A stretch of 64,000 nucleotides of DNA from Chlorogloeopsis sp. ULAP01 (GTDB taxonomy: Bacteria > Cyanobacteriota > Cyanobacteriia > Cyanobacteriales > Nostocaceae): contig NZ_JAUDRH010000003.1 in the NCBI RefSeq assembly GCF_030381805.1, positions 248,001 through 312,000 of the forward strand, written 5' to 3'. Numbering within the stretch: the stretch's first letter is position 1; every line of letters begins with the position of its first letter. Both the position numbers and the translations under genes were made by a program. Below the pieces are notes generated by a model, which had not been told where the DNA came from, made no database searches, and worked only from the letters and a program-made list of their open reading frames with translations. This document shows, one piece after another, positions 36,871 to 45,256 of the stretch.

Positions 36871-37044
36871 ATGGGACGTGCTCGTTCTAAATCTGACCTG
36901 CCCACAAAAATTTGTCCGGTATGTCAACGTCCGTTCACTTGGCGTAAGAAATGGGCAGATTGCTGGGACGAAGTGAAATATTGTTCAGAACGCTGTCGTC
37001 GTCGCCGTTCTTCTACAACTACAAACGAAACTACTGAATCGTAA
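36871..37044 (+). CDS. DUF2256 zinc-finger-like small protein
   Basis: A 57-residue basic protein from the ATG at 36871. The core is TKICPVCQRPFTWRKKWADC, continuing WDEVKYCSERCRRRR. Four cysteines in two pairs (CPVC and the YCSERC pair) suggest one zinc site. This is the DUF2256 signature, found in many bacteria including cyanobacteria. A longer open frame starts at 36838, but the ATG at 36871 matches the usual family start. It stands directly upstream of the isoaspartyl peptidase gene on the same strand (38 bases apart) and the two may be co-transcribed. Function is unknown. Confidence 0.85.
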   Translation: MGRARSKSDLPTKICPVCQRPFTWRKKWADCWDEVKYCSERCRRRRSSTTTNETTES

Positions 37045-37082
37045 ATATACTTAGACTGAGTTGGCTCAAATATCAAGGGGAG

Positions 37083-38063
37083 ATGAAATCGCAGGTGCAA
37101 CCAAAATTAATTATTCACGGGGGGGCTGGTAGTTCTCTGCACGGAAAAGGTGGAGTAGAGGCTGTGCGTAAGTCGCTCTACAAAGTTGTGGAAGAGGTTT
37201 ATTCTCTTCTGTGTTCGGGAGCAACTGCCACAGAAGCGGTTGTACTAGGGTGTCAAATGTTGGAAGATAACCCTTGCTTTAATGCAGGTACTGGCTCTGT
37301 GTTGCAATCAGACGGTCAAATCCGCATGAGTGCCTCTCTGATGGATGGTACAACCCAAAGCTTTAGCGGTGTAATCAATATTTCGAGAGTAAAAAATCCA
37401 ATCGAACTGGCACAAGCCTTACAAAGCTCTCCTGATCGAGTTTTGTCCGATTACGGTGCGGCAGAATTGGCACGAGAACTACAAATTCCCAGCTATAACG
37501 CTTTAACTGATTTACGGTTGCAAGAGTGGATTCAAGAACGCCAGGAAAACTTTCAGAGGGCAATGGCTGGTGTAGTAGCAGAACCAGAATTAGTAGAAAG
37601 CAGTAATGCCCGACGTGGCACGATAGGTGTCGTAGCTTTAGATACCCACGGTAACTTAGCTGTTGGTACTTCCACGGGTGGTAAAGGATTTGAGCGAATT
37701 GGACGTGTTAGCGATTCGGCAATGCCAGCTGGTAATTATGCTACTCAGTATGCAGCAGTTAGCTGTACTGGTATTGGCGAAGATATTATCGATGAGTGTT
37801 TAGCACCACGGATTGTGGTGCGTGTTACTGATGGTATGTCACTCAAGGAAGCAATGCAGCGTTCTTTTACAGAGGCATCCCAGCATCAGCGTGATTTTGG
37901 AGCGATCGCCCTGGATGCTAGTGGAACGATCGCTTGGGGTAAAACCAGTCAAGTTTTACTGGCTGCCTTTCACGACGGTGAAAAATTTGGCGACACTTTA
38001 GAAATTCCGGAAGGAACAGAAGTGGGCTGCATTGAAAACATGGAGCTAGGGGTTAGGGGCTAA
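37083..38063 (+). CDS. iaaA: Isoaspartyl peptidase/L-asparaginase (plant-type)
   Basis: A 326-residue Ntn-hydrolase precursor. It hydrolyses isoaspartyl dipeptides and L-asparagine, and it self-cleaves before the catalytic threonine. The N-terminal segment KLIIHGGAGSSLHGKGGVEA and NPCFNAGTGSVLQSDGQIRM are family markers. The nucleophile is T180 in ARRGTIGVVALDTHGNLAVG, and TSTGGKGFERIGRVSDSAMP supplies substrate contacts. The length of both predicted subunits is typical. The start is the ATG at 37083 with AAGGGGAG immediately upstream. Such enzymes recycle damaged protein fragments and, in cyanobacteria, cyanophycin-derived beta-Asp-Arg dipeptides. That last role is inferred from the family. 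Confidence 0.92.
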   Translation: MKSQVQPKLIIHGGAGSSLHGKGGVEAVRKSLYKVVEEVYSLLCSGATATEAVVLGCQMLEDNPCFNAGTGSVLQSDGQIRMSASLMDGTTQSFSGVINISRVKNPIELAQALQSSPDRVLSDYGAAELARELQIPSYNALTDLRLQEWIQERQENFQRAMAGVVAEPELVESSNARRGTIGVVALDTHGNLAVGTSTGGKGFERIGRVSDSAMPAGNYATQYAAVSCTGIGEDIIDECLAPRIVVRVTDGMSLKEAMQRSFTEASQHQRDFGAIALDASGTIAWGKTSQVLLAAFHDGEKFGDTLEIPEGTEVGCIENMELGVRG

Positions 38064-38215
38064 GAAGAGAAGTGGGGGAGTGGGAGAGTCGAAGAGGAAC
38101 AGATAAGGGAGATAGGGAAGATGGGGAAGAATTTACTCTTATTACTTCCTCACCTGCCTCACCTGCCTCACCTGCCTCAACTCCTTGTCCCCCTGTTGCC
38201 CTTCCTCTTCCTATT
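38064..38215. repeat. Low-complexity spacer with a 9-bp tandem repeat
   Basis: G-rich DNA (GTGGGGGAGTGGGAGAG) followed by about four head-to-tail copies of CCTCACCTG (38148-38183), then a C-rich stretch. It separates the convergent iaaA and glmU genes. This is the same type of low-complexity repeat seen elsewhere in the window. Confidence 0.7.
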
Positions 38216-39566
38216 CCCTATTTTTTGGACACCAATCTGGTTTAATCACTTGGCGTTCGCGGGCAATAACTAAACAGTTATCAGGAACATCTTCTGTGAT
38301 TGTGGAGCCGGCTGCTACATAGACATCATTGCCCAAAGTAATTGGTGCAACTAAAACGCTATTTGAACCAGTTTTAGTGCGATCGCCAATTTTGGTGGGG
38401 TGTTTTTTCACACCATCATAATTGGCAGTAATTGTACCTGCACCAATATTTACTTGAGTCCCAGTAGTGGTATCACCTAAATAGGAGAGATGGGCAGCAT
38501 TGGTGCGATCGCCCAATTTGGTATTTTTCAATTCTACAAAGTTGCCAATCCGACAGTCTACACCTACTTCTGCATGGCCGCGCAAATGGGCATAGGGGCC
38601 AATTCGGCTTCCTTCCTGGACAATGCTATCCGTTACTACGGAATATATAACAGTAACATTTTTACCTATTTGGCTATTTTCAATTAAACTTCCTGGGCCA
38701 ATCTGACTACCAGTTTGAATAACCGTATTTCCTCGTAGATGGGTTTGAGGTTCAATAATTACATCTGGCTCTAATTCTACAGTGTCATCAATTGTAATAC
38801 TAGTAGGGTCGATGATAGTGACACCAGCCATCATCCATTTTTCCTTAATGCGTCTTTGCAAAATTTCGTAGGCAGAGGCAAGTTGCAGGCGATCGTTGAT
38901 GCCAAGAATTTCTTGGTAATCTGCAACATCTACTGCCATGACGGGTGAAACTTGCGTAACAGCATCGGTAAGATAGTATTCTTTCTGGGCATTATTTGTC
39001 TGCAAGTGCGGCAGAATTTTGGCTAAATCCTGCCAGCGAAAACAGTAAACTCCTGCATTAATCCGATGATTTTGTCTTTGAGCAGGAGTACAATCTTTTT
39101 CTTCAACAATTTGTTGGACAATATTTTCGCCGTTACAAAAAACGCGTCCATAACCTCTAGGTTCGGGTAAATACGCACTTAGGATAGTAGCGGCATTTTG
39201 ATGTTCTTTATGAATTTGCAACAGATGTTTTAGAGTTTCGGTGCGTAATAGGGGTACATCTCCGTTGAGCACTAAGACATCACCTGTGTATCCTTCCAAG
39301 TAAGGAAGTAATTGTTGAATAGCATGACCCGTTCCCAATTGTACACTCTGTTCAACATACTCCAAGTCTGGAATTGAGAGCGTGGCTGTTTTCACTTCTT
39401 GGGCTTGATATCCCACTATTAATATTTGACGCGAAGGCGAAAGCGGTTGGACACTTTCGATCACCCTTTCTACTAGCGATCGCCCACCCAAAGAATGCAA
39501 AACCTTGGGAAGGTTGGATTTCATCCGTGTCCCGCGTCCTGCCGCTAGAATTGCTACAACTACCAT
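38211..39566 (-). CDS. glmU: Bifunctional UDP-N-acetylglucosamine pyrophosphorylase / glucosamine-1-phosphate acetyltransferase
   Basis: A 451-residue enzyme that makes UDP-GlcNAc for peptidoglycan and lipopolysaccharide. The N-terminal uridylyltransferase domain opens with ILAAGRGTRMKSNLPKVLHS, the nucleotide-binding loop, and has GDVPLLRTETL and the NAGVYCF substrate segment. From about residue 250 the sequence becomes a left-handed beta helix of hexapeptide repeats (IGPGSLIENSQIGKNVTVIY, IGPYAHLRGHAEVGVDCRIG), the acetyltransferase. The active-site region has NAAHLSYLGDTTTGTQVNIG and ANYDGVKKHPTKIGD. Length is standard. It is transcribed alone, convergent with iaaA. Confidence 0.95.
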   Translation of the reverse strand: MVVVAILAAGRGTRMKSNLPKVLHSLGGRSLVERVIESVQPLSPSRQILIVGYQAQEVKTATLSIPDLEYVEQSVQLGTGHAIQQLLPYLEGYTGDVLVLNGDVPLLRTETLKHLLQIHKEHQNAATILSAYLPEPRGYGRVFCNGENIVQQIVEEKDCTPAQRQNHRINAGVYCFRWQDLAKILPHLQTNNAQKEYYLTDAVTQVSPVMAVDVADYQEILGINDRLQLASAYEILQRRIKEKWMMAGVTIIDPTSITIDDTVELEPDVIIEPQTHLRGNTVIQTGSQIGPGSLIENSQIGKNVTVIYSVVTDSIVQEGSRIGPYAHLRGHAEVGVDCRIGNFVELKNTKLGDRTNAAHLSYLGDTTTGTQVNIGAGTITANYDGVKKHPTKIGDRTKTGSNSVLVAPITLGNDVYVAAGSTITEDVPDNCLVIARERQVIKPDWCPKNRE

Positions 39567-39676
39567 AATTAGCTATCGGCTAACTGAAATTTTGATGAAT
39601 AAACTCGGTCATTTGAGACTCAAATCTCAAATCATACCAGCTATTCATTGAACGCCGAAATGTCAATGACTGGCAA

Positions 39677-40930
39677 CTATAATATGTTATTTGATGATTT
39701 ACAATTGCAAATAAATTCGGCAAATTTCTGCATTAATTGGGGATTTCGCCAACCTTTGGCTGTTTCTTCTTGCATAATAGCTAGCGCTTCTTCTGGTGTG
39801 AAAGCCCGTTTGTAGGGGCGTTCGCTAATTAAGGCATCATAAATATCAATCATTTGAAATACTTGTGCTAAACAGGGAATCTCATCACCTTTGAGTCCAT
39901 CAGGATAGCCCGATCCATCCCAGCGCTCATGGTGGTGACGAATAATAGGAATTACACCCCGCATACTGCGTAGTGGCTGGCAGATTTTTTCACCAATCAA
40001 AACATGGCGCCTCATAATTTCCCACTCTTGGGGAGTAAAACTTCCTGTTTTCAGCAGAACTGCATCAGGAATACCCACTTTACCAATATCATGAAGATAA
40101 CTACCCCATATCAAATCTCGAATTTGATTGCGTGAAAGATTGAGGTATTTACCAAAAGCCTGTCCTAGTACTACTAACCGTTCGCAATGATCGCCTGTAT
40201 TCGGATCGCGGCTTTCTATTGCTCTGGCAATGGAAAATAACACTTGTTCAGCGTGATCTAAGTCCTCATTCAGACGTTTCTGGCGCACTAAGGACTTTAC
40301 TCGCGCTGCCAATTCTACCCGATCAAAGGGTTTACTCAAGAAATCATCCGCACCAACTTCTATTCCTCGAATACGTGATCGCCGATCATTTAATGCTGTT
40401 ACAAAAATTATTGGTATTAACCGCGTATGTTCATCTTGCTTTAGTAACTGACAAACTTCAAACCCATCCATTTCCGGCATCATTACATCTAATAAAATCA
40501 AGTCCGGTTGTTTTTGGGTTACCAATTCAACAGCGCTAAAACCACTATCTGCCTCGATAACTTCGTAGCCTTCCATTGCCAACAGTGCAGCAGCAGTCAT
40601 CCGACTGGCGGGATGATCGTCAACTACCAAAACCTTTGCCGCATCTGAGTCTGAGTGATTTAATATCGATGCTTTACCTGGTAGGTGCCTCGATTCTAGT
40701 GAATCATAACCAAAATTAACTTGAGATTTGTTCCAAGCAGGTAAAGTGTTTATATGTTCAACGTTCAAGTCTTTTTGAGATAAGTATAAGGAATAATTTT
40801 CTGTATTCGGTGAGGCTACAGTATAGTTTAAATTATTGCTATTAACTGTGTTTAAAGGATTTGAGACATTGACAATCGATTCGACAGAGCCTGTATGCTT
40901 GGATGTCCATTCAGTCACAAGGCACTCCAC
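39677..40930 (-). CDS. Response regulator with HD-GYP phosphodiesterase domain
   Basis: A 417-residue two-domain protein. The first 95 residues are Asn/Ser-rich and probably disordered. The receiver domain at about 98-215 has VLVVDDHPASRMTAAALLAM and the phospho-acceptor Asp in LILLDVMMPEMDGFEV. The HD-GYP domain follows, with GSYLHDIGKVGIPDAVLLK and HHHERWDGSGYPDGLKGDEI both intact, so c-di-GMP hydrolysis is likely. The start is a GTG at 40930, and the short-lived N-terminal tail makes it uncertain. No kinase gene lies adjacent. The degenerate kinases in this window are not evident partners. Confidence 0.88.
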   Translation of the reverse strand: MECLVTEWTSKHTGSVESIVNVSNPLNTVNSNNLNYTVASPNTENYSLYLSQKDLNVEHINTLPAWNKSQVNFGYDSLESRHLPGKASILNHSDSDAAKVLVVDDHPASRMTAAALLAMEGYEVIEADSGFSAVELVTQKQPDLILLDVMMPEMDGFEVCQLLKQDEHTRLIPIIFVTALNDRRSRIRGIEVGADDFLSKPFDRVELAARVKSLVRQKRLNEDLDHAEQVLFSIARAIESRDPNTGDHCERLVVLGQAFGKYLNLSRNQIRDLIWGSYLHDIGKVGIPDAVLLKTGSFTPQEWEIMRRHVLIGEKICQPLRSMRGVIPIIRHHHERWDGSGYPDGLKGDEIPCLAQVFQMIDIYDALISERPYKRAFTPEEALAIMQEETAKGWRNPQLMQKFAEFICNCKSSNNIL

Positions 40931-41495
40931 TTTTTCTGACCATTTACTAGAGTTAGCTTAAAAAAAATCATTTTAGTATTTTGCTGTTATTTTAGTTTGG
41001 AGCTTTATTCTCTTTTTCTGTTCAAGGAAGAATTGATTGTTAAAATAACAGCCATTTTCTTTATTTATTTAGAACATAATTAACGCCAAAAATTTTTCTA
41101 AATATAATTTCAGTACGAACCATTTTAGTCAAGGGTAATTCAGAGTTTTCACAGGAATTTATTAAGTATAATAAGGATAGAAAAATGTATCATCGTTCAA
41201 TTTATTTAAAAGCAGGAGTTTAAGGTAAAGCAAGCTAGTATAATCTACTTAGCTGCCAAGGCAGCAAGAGCATAAAAGAAAGTAATCAATATATAAGATA
41301 CCAAGGCTAAACTACTGAGTACACAAGTAATTTATATCACAGTTATAGTATTTATACTATCGGAAGAAGCAACTGTAAAGCAAGTAAAATAAATTACATC
41401 AGCTACGCTAGTTCAGGCATAAAGTATTTTGATATTTGTGAACGAACAAGACCTGAACAGGGACTTTCAGGCAAAGAAGATTCTACTGAAACTAT
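40931..41495. other. Intergenic region, no gene recognised
   Basis: About 560 AT-rich bases upstream of the HD-GYP gene and downstream of the MnmC-like gene. I see no RNA gene, only AT-rich DNA with short A and T runs. Confidence 0.5.
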
Positions 41496-42434
41496 TCATG
41501 CTTCAGTTTTAGAGAGCCAACGTTTTCGCCAACGAGATGTAGGTTCCAAAGAAGAAGCTTGTTGTTCTTGTTGTCGCCGTTTGAGTATAACGTCGGCAGA
41601 GTCTTGCAATTGAGGATCGCGGTAAGGAATGGCAGCACGAGTGAGCAAATGTTCCTGTTCGGCTTGAGAGAGCGGTGGTAATGACGCAAACAGAGAAAAA
41701 TTCCCCGTGTCCTTTTCCCCTGCACCTATCTCCTCTTTTCCCACTCGTCTTAAATGGGCTGCAACAGTACCAGGCGATCGCCTCCCGACTGGAGGGGTAG
41801 AACCTATTTGTAAGCCAGCATCTAAAAGTGCCGTGCGTACAGCAGCAGCACAGGAATAAGTCGCGAGTAAGGCATCTTCGTGCAAACACAAAGCAAGTTG
41901 TTTGATAAATTCAACAGTCCATAGCTGCGGACATTGAGGTGGTGAAAATGGATCAAGAAAAATTGCATCCGCTCGGAAACCTGAGTTGTAAACTTCCCCA
42001 ATCGTAATTCTGGCATCGCCAATCAGTAGCCTAGCTCGCAGGTAATAGGTTTGAATTTGGTGCTCGAAAGCCAGCCCAGTGAGAATTTTGGTATGCTCGT
42101 AATTCCAATTATCAAATAAGTGATGAGCGATCGCAGCTTGTGGCACAGCTGGATTCTGTTCTAAACCAATTATTTCTACATAACAATCAGGATTGACAGC
42201 CCAAATAGACTGCAAAGCAGCCGCCGTATTGTATCCTAGTCCATAGCAAACATCTAATAACCGCAGCATTGATTTATTTGCTTTTAAAGTTAATTGAGTC
42301 GGCTCGACAAACTTAAAAAAACTTTCCTGACGCGCTCCATAATGGCTATGAAAAGACTCACTAAACTCTTTAGAAAAGAAGGTGAAGGAGCCATCAGCTG
42401 TAAGTTCAGGTGTAAAATCGTTTAAGTTTGACAT
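41496..42434 (-). CDS. MnmC-like tRNA wobble-uridine methyltransferase domain protein
   Basis: A 312-residue SAM-dependent methyltransferase of the DUF752 family, equivalent to the methyltransferase half of MnmC, without the oxidase half. The start region FTPELTADGSFTFFSKEFSE with SFHSHYGARQES is characteristic, and RLLDVCYGLGYNTAAALQSI is the SAM-binding glycine motif. DAIFLDPFSPPQCPQLWT is the catalytic Asp-Pro segment. LATYSCAAAVRTALLDAGLQ and RRSPGTVA follow. Residues about 231-247 (KEEIGAGEKDTGNFSLF) are encoded by a low-complexity insert of the repeat type seen in spacers. Such single-domain enzymes are typical of cyanobacteria and plants. The expected product is mnm5s2U at tRNA position 34, not proven here. 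Confidence 0.82.
   Translation of the reverse strand: MSNLNDFTPELTADGSFTFFSKEFSESFHSHYGARQESFFKFVEPTQLTLKANKSMLRLLDVCYGLGYNTAAALQSIWAVNPDCYVEIIGLEQNPAVPQAAIAHHLFDNWNYEHTKILTGLAFEHQIQTYYLRARLLIGDARITIGEVYNSGFRADAIFLDPFSPPQCPQLWTVEFIKQLALCLHEDALLATYSCAAAVRTALLDAGLQIGSTPPVGRRSPGTVAAHLRRVGKEEIGAGEKDTGNFSLFASLPPLSQAEQEHLLTRAAIPYRDPQLQDSADVILKRRQQEQQASSLEPTSRWRKRWLSKTEA
41690..41745. repeat. Low-complexity insert inside the MnmC-like gene
   Basis: CCTTTTCCCCTGCACCTATC on the plus strand, continuing with TCCTCTTTTCCC, is of the same C-rich type as the spacer repeats and stays in frame. Confidence 0.55.
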
Positions 42435-42518
42435 TCTAGGGCTAGGAACTGGGGATTGGGGACTAGGGACTAGGAAGAAGCAGGGGAGCAGGGGAGTAAT
42501 AAACCATCAACTACTAAC

Positions 42519-42596
42519 TACTGTACGGGTGGGTTTTGTTGATAATCTTGCCGTTTAAACTGATAATTTATCTTCTAAACCTGCCCCTACCACTAA
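42519..42596. repeat. Dispersed intergenic hairpin repeat, copy 2
   Basis: Runs from TACTGTACGGGTGGGTTTTG to TAAACCTGCCCCTACCAC. Ends match copy 1 at 5721-5800, while the middle differs. The stem has the same layout, GGTGGGTTT against AAACCTGCC. Confidence 0.65.
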
Positions 42597-42634
42597 CAAA
42601 TGACAAATGACCATTGACAAATGACTAATGACTA

Positions 42635-43459
42635 ATGACTATGACTGTTGTTTCTCATCAGTGGCTGTTGGAACACCTTGAAGATCCAGAAGTCGTTATA
42701 GTGGATTGTCGTTTTTCTCTTGCCGATCCGCAACAGGGAAAACAACTTTACCAAATCAACCATATCAAAACAGCTTACTATCTAGATTTAAACGAGGATC
42801 TTTCTAGTCCTGTGGAAAAACATGGAGGAAGACATCCTTTACCCAATCCCAAGAAGCTAGCTGACAAATTAGCCAATATGGGGGTGAATTTCCAAAAAAC
42901 TTTAGTTGTAGCTTACGATGATTCTCGCCTTGCGTTTGCAGCCCGTCTGTGGTGGTTATTGCGATATCTTGGACATGAACAAGTGGCGGTATTAGATGGT
43001 GGCTTTAGCGAATGGCAAAAAGCCGGATATCCTGTCACAGATGTTATCCCTGAATCTAAGAAAGGAGATTTTGTCCCGCAGATTCAAGCGCAGATGATGG
43101 TAGATCGAGAAGTTGTAATTAATCGGAAAGATTTGCCGAATGTGGTGTTAGTAGATTCGCGGGAAAGCGATCGCTACCAAGGTATTAGAGAACAAATTGA
43201 TAAAATTGCCGGCCATATTTCTGGTGCAGTAAACTATCCCTGGCAAGAAGTAACAGACTCTACGGGGTACTTACTCTCATCTTCAGAGCAACACCGCCGA
43301 TGGTCAAAGCTAGACAACGCCGAAGAAGTTATAGTGTACTGTGGTTCTGGTGTGACTGCTTGTGTAAATTTACTATCTTTAGAACTGGCTAATATTCACA
43401 CAGGCAAGCTTTATGCTGGTAGCTGGAGTGATTGGATTAGTTATTTAGATAGTAGATAG
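42635..43459 (+). CDS. Two-domain sulfurtransferase (rhodanese family)
   Basis: A 274-residue protein with two rhodanese domains; the ATG at 42635 is followed by a second in-frame ATG at 42641. The N-terminal inactive domain contains VIVDCRFSLADPQQGKQLYQ and LDGGFSEWQKAGYPV. The C-terminal active domain has VLVDSRESDRYQGIREQID and the catalytic loop VIVYCGSGVTACVNLLSLEL with the sulfur-carrying Cys. It ends with AGSWSDWISYLDSR. The enzyme transfers sulfane sulfur from thiosulfate or 3-mercaptopyruvate. The CGSGVTAC loop occurs in both subtypes, so the donor is not settled. It appears to be a single gene. Confidence 0.9.
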   Translation: MTMTVVSHQWLLEHLEDPEVVIVDCRFSLADPQQGKQLYQINHIKTAYYLDLNEDLSSPVEKHGGRHPLPNPKKLADKLANMGVNFQKTLVVAYDDSRLAFAARLWWLLRYLGHEQVAVLDGGFSEWQKAGYPVTDVIPESKKGDFVPQIQAQMMVDREVVINRKDLPNVVLVDSRESDRYQGIREQIDKIAGHISGAVNYPWQEVTDSTGYLLSSSEQHRRWSKLDNAEEVIVYCGSGVTACVNLLSLELANIHTGKLYAGSWSDWISYLDSR

Positions 43460-43494
43460 TAGTTGTTTATTTACCACTAACCACTAACCAAATT

Positions 43495-44883
43495 TCAAAA
43501 TCTTCCTAATTGCAAATTGTAATTCACACTCAAAAACCAACTATCAAAATCAATAAAAGGGTCAGTAGAGCCACCTAATGTTACTCCAGTTTGCAAATTA
43601 ATATTAGTGTAATCTGATATTCTATAATTCAAGTGACTGTATAAACGATGATACTGATCCTCTCTGTCGCGCTGGCTAAAATTTGACAAGCCAAATTGGT
43701 AATTAAGCCCCACTTGAACAGCTCTTTGCAAGTAGTAATTTAAAGAAACCCACAAAAAATTACTAACTCGGTTACGTTGTTCTTGCGGATCGGTAAAACT
43801 GACACGAAATTCGTAAAAGCTATCTAGCATCAACCTTGATGTTAAAGGATCTCGCCGTCCCAAAGATAAACGCAGCGAATTCTCATTTAAAAAGCGATCG
43901 CCTGCTTTAAAAAAATCTCCATCTCTGGCATAAAATAATTGTTGATTAGTCCAACCAAATTCTCCGTACATTCGCCTTGTCAGTTGCTGATAAATACTGA
44001 GATTAAATCTTACTTGGTTGTAGTTGTATTTTCCTTGATTGAAGTAACGATAGATACCACCATCAATCGAGCCATTCAGGAAAGTATTGCTTCCCAAGGG
44101 TATCGGCATAGAAGCTAGTGTCAATCCAGAAAAAATTAAGGCATCTTCTGTGGGATCTACGGCTGAGGAAAAAATGTTATTTGTCTGAAAGTAACTTACA
44201 TAAGCCTGTAAATAACCTATTGGCTTAAATGGAACTGCAATTTGTTCTATTGGTAAAGGCTGCGGTTGTTCCAAAGGAAGTGGCACTTCCCTAAGTCTTA
44301 GTTTACCTAGTTCTTCTTCAAAAATAGATTCCGAAGGTGGTTGCTTGTTTTCTTGCAATCGTTGCAGTAGTCTTTGCAGTCTCTGTTCTTTATCTACTGT
44401 CTCAGGTGTTTTTAACTTTTCATCGATTTGTGTGGGAGAAGGCAGAGGAATCTCTGTTGGCTGTGTTTCTAACTGTGGTGGTTCATTTGTCGGTTGGTTA
44501 TTCCCCACATTAGCTTTTGGCAAAGGAGTAGATTGTGAGGTTAGTGATTTTGGCTGTATCAGAGCAGGTGGAATCTGAGAACGTAAATTTTGTACATCAT
44601 TTTTAGAGGCAGCTTCATCATCGGTGCTTCTGTTCTGATTGGTAGCCTGCAACGAACATGATCGCTGAAATTTGACATGAACAGCCTTTAGCTCTTGTTG
44701 CTGACATGGCTGATGAGTTACCTCGACATTTACAGAAGGGTTTGTCACTCCAAATTTATCTTGAATACTCTCATAGTTTGAATTTACAGCCCATGTCCGA
44801 TTAATATTGGTAAAACACCAGTTGGTACTACCGGATATTAACAATATTAGAGACCACAAGTTTTTCCAGCCTTTGGATTGCAT
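43495..44883 (-). CDS. Predicted outer-membrane beta-barrel protein with proline-rich linker
   Basis: A 462-residue exported protein. An N-terminal signal-like segment (KNLWSLILLISGSTNWCFTN) is followed by a polar region and a Pro/Gln-rich linker at about 95-215. The last 240 residues alternate hydrophobic and polar residues in strands of 9-12 with aromatic girdles (FKPIGYLQAYVSYFQTNNIF, NLSIYQQLTRRMYGEFGWT). The C-terminal residue is Phe in NYNLQLGRF, as expected for outer-membrane insertion. I recognise no porin family. It is divergently placed to the FecR-domain gene, sharing a 340-base promoter region with an inverted repeat. Function is unknown. Confidence 0.75.
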   Translation of the reverse strand: MQSKGWKNLWSLILLISGSTNWCFTNINRTWAVNSNYESIQDKFGVTNPSVNVEVTHQPCQQQELKAVHVKFQRSCSLQATNQNRSTDDEAASKNDVQNLRSQIPPALIQPKSLTSQSTPLPKANVGNNQPTNEPPQLETQPTEIPLPSPTQIDEKLKTPETVDKEQRLQRLLQRLQENKQPPSESIFEEELGKLRLREVPLPLEQPQPLPIEQIAVPFKPIGYLQAYVSYFQTNNIFSSAVDPTEDALIFSGLTLASMPIPLGSNTFLNGSIDGGIYRYFNQGKYNYNQVRFNLSIYQQLTRRMYGEFGWTNQQLFYARDGDFFKAGDRFLNENSLRLSLGRRDPLTSRLMLDSFYEFRVSFTDPQEQRNRVSNFLWVSLNYYLQRAVQVGLNYQFGLSNFSQRDREDQYHRLYSHLNYRISDYTNINLQTGVTLGGSTDPFIDFDSWFLSVNYNLQLGRF

Positions 44884-45256
44884 ATCAAATTTTTTTTAGT
44901 CAGCTTAGACTGATGAGCTTTTTCAGAAGTTCCAAATTATTAATCATTAAGCTCTCAAGCAATTTTATTTATTCACAGATTAAATTTATGTTAATTTGGA
45001 AAAATCAAAATGTTGTAAAAATAAAATTTTATCATCTTCATAGTTGTGTACTTTTCATGTCTGTACCATTAACTAAATATACTTAAACGTCAAGTTAGAC
45101 GTCTAAGTGAGTGTGTTTAATCAGTTTGAAGTTGAAATTAAACATAAGCAAATTGTGTCAAGAATATAGACATAGCCATTAGCAGATTCAAATCTTTTAC
45201 ATTAAAATCTGTCTTGCAATAGCGTGGTGTCAGTGAGTTTATCCAAGGCTGTAAAA
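44884..45256. other. Divergent promoter region between barrel gene and FecR gene
   Basis: About 370 AT-rich bases that must hold both promoters. The single clear element is the inverted repeat at 45081-45108, listed separately. No gene or RNA was recognised. Confidence 0.6.
45081..45108. promoter_or_regulatory. Operator-like inverted repeat in the divergent promoter region
   Basis: ACTTAAACGTC (45081-45091) and GACGTCTAAGT (45098-45108) are complementary at 10 of 11 positions with a 6-base spacer. The right arm overlaps a 12-bp perfect palindrome TTAGACGTCTAA (45095-45106). Its place between two divergent genes suits a shared operator. The binding protein is unknown. Confidence 0.55.

Noticed and set aside
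41509..41889. 126-codon frame on the minus strand overlapping the MnmC-like gene
   Set aside because: A shadow in another frame; the MnmC-like frame has clear methyltransferase motifs over the same bases.
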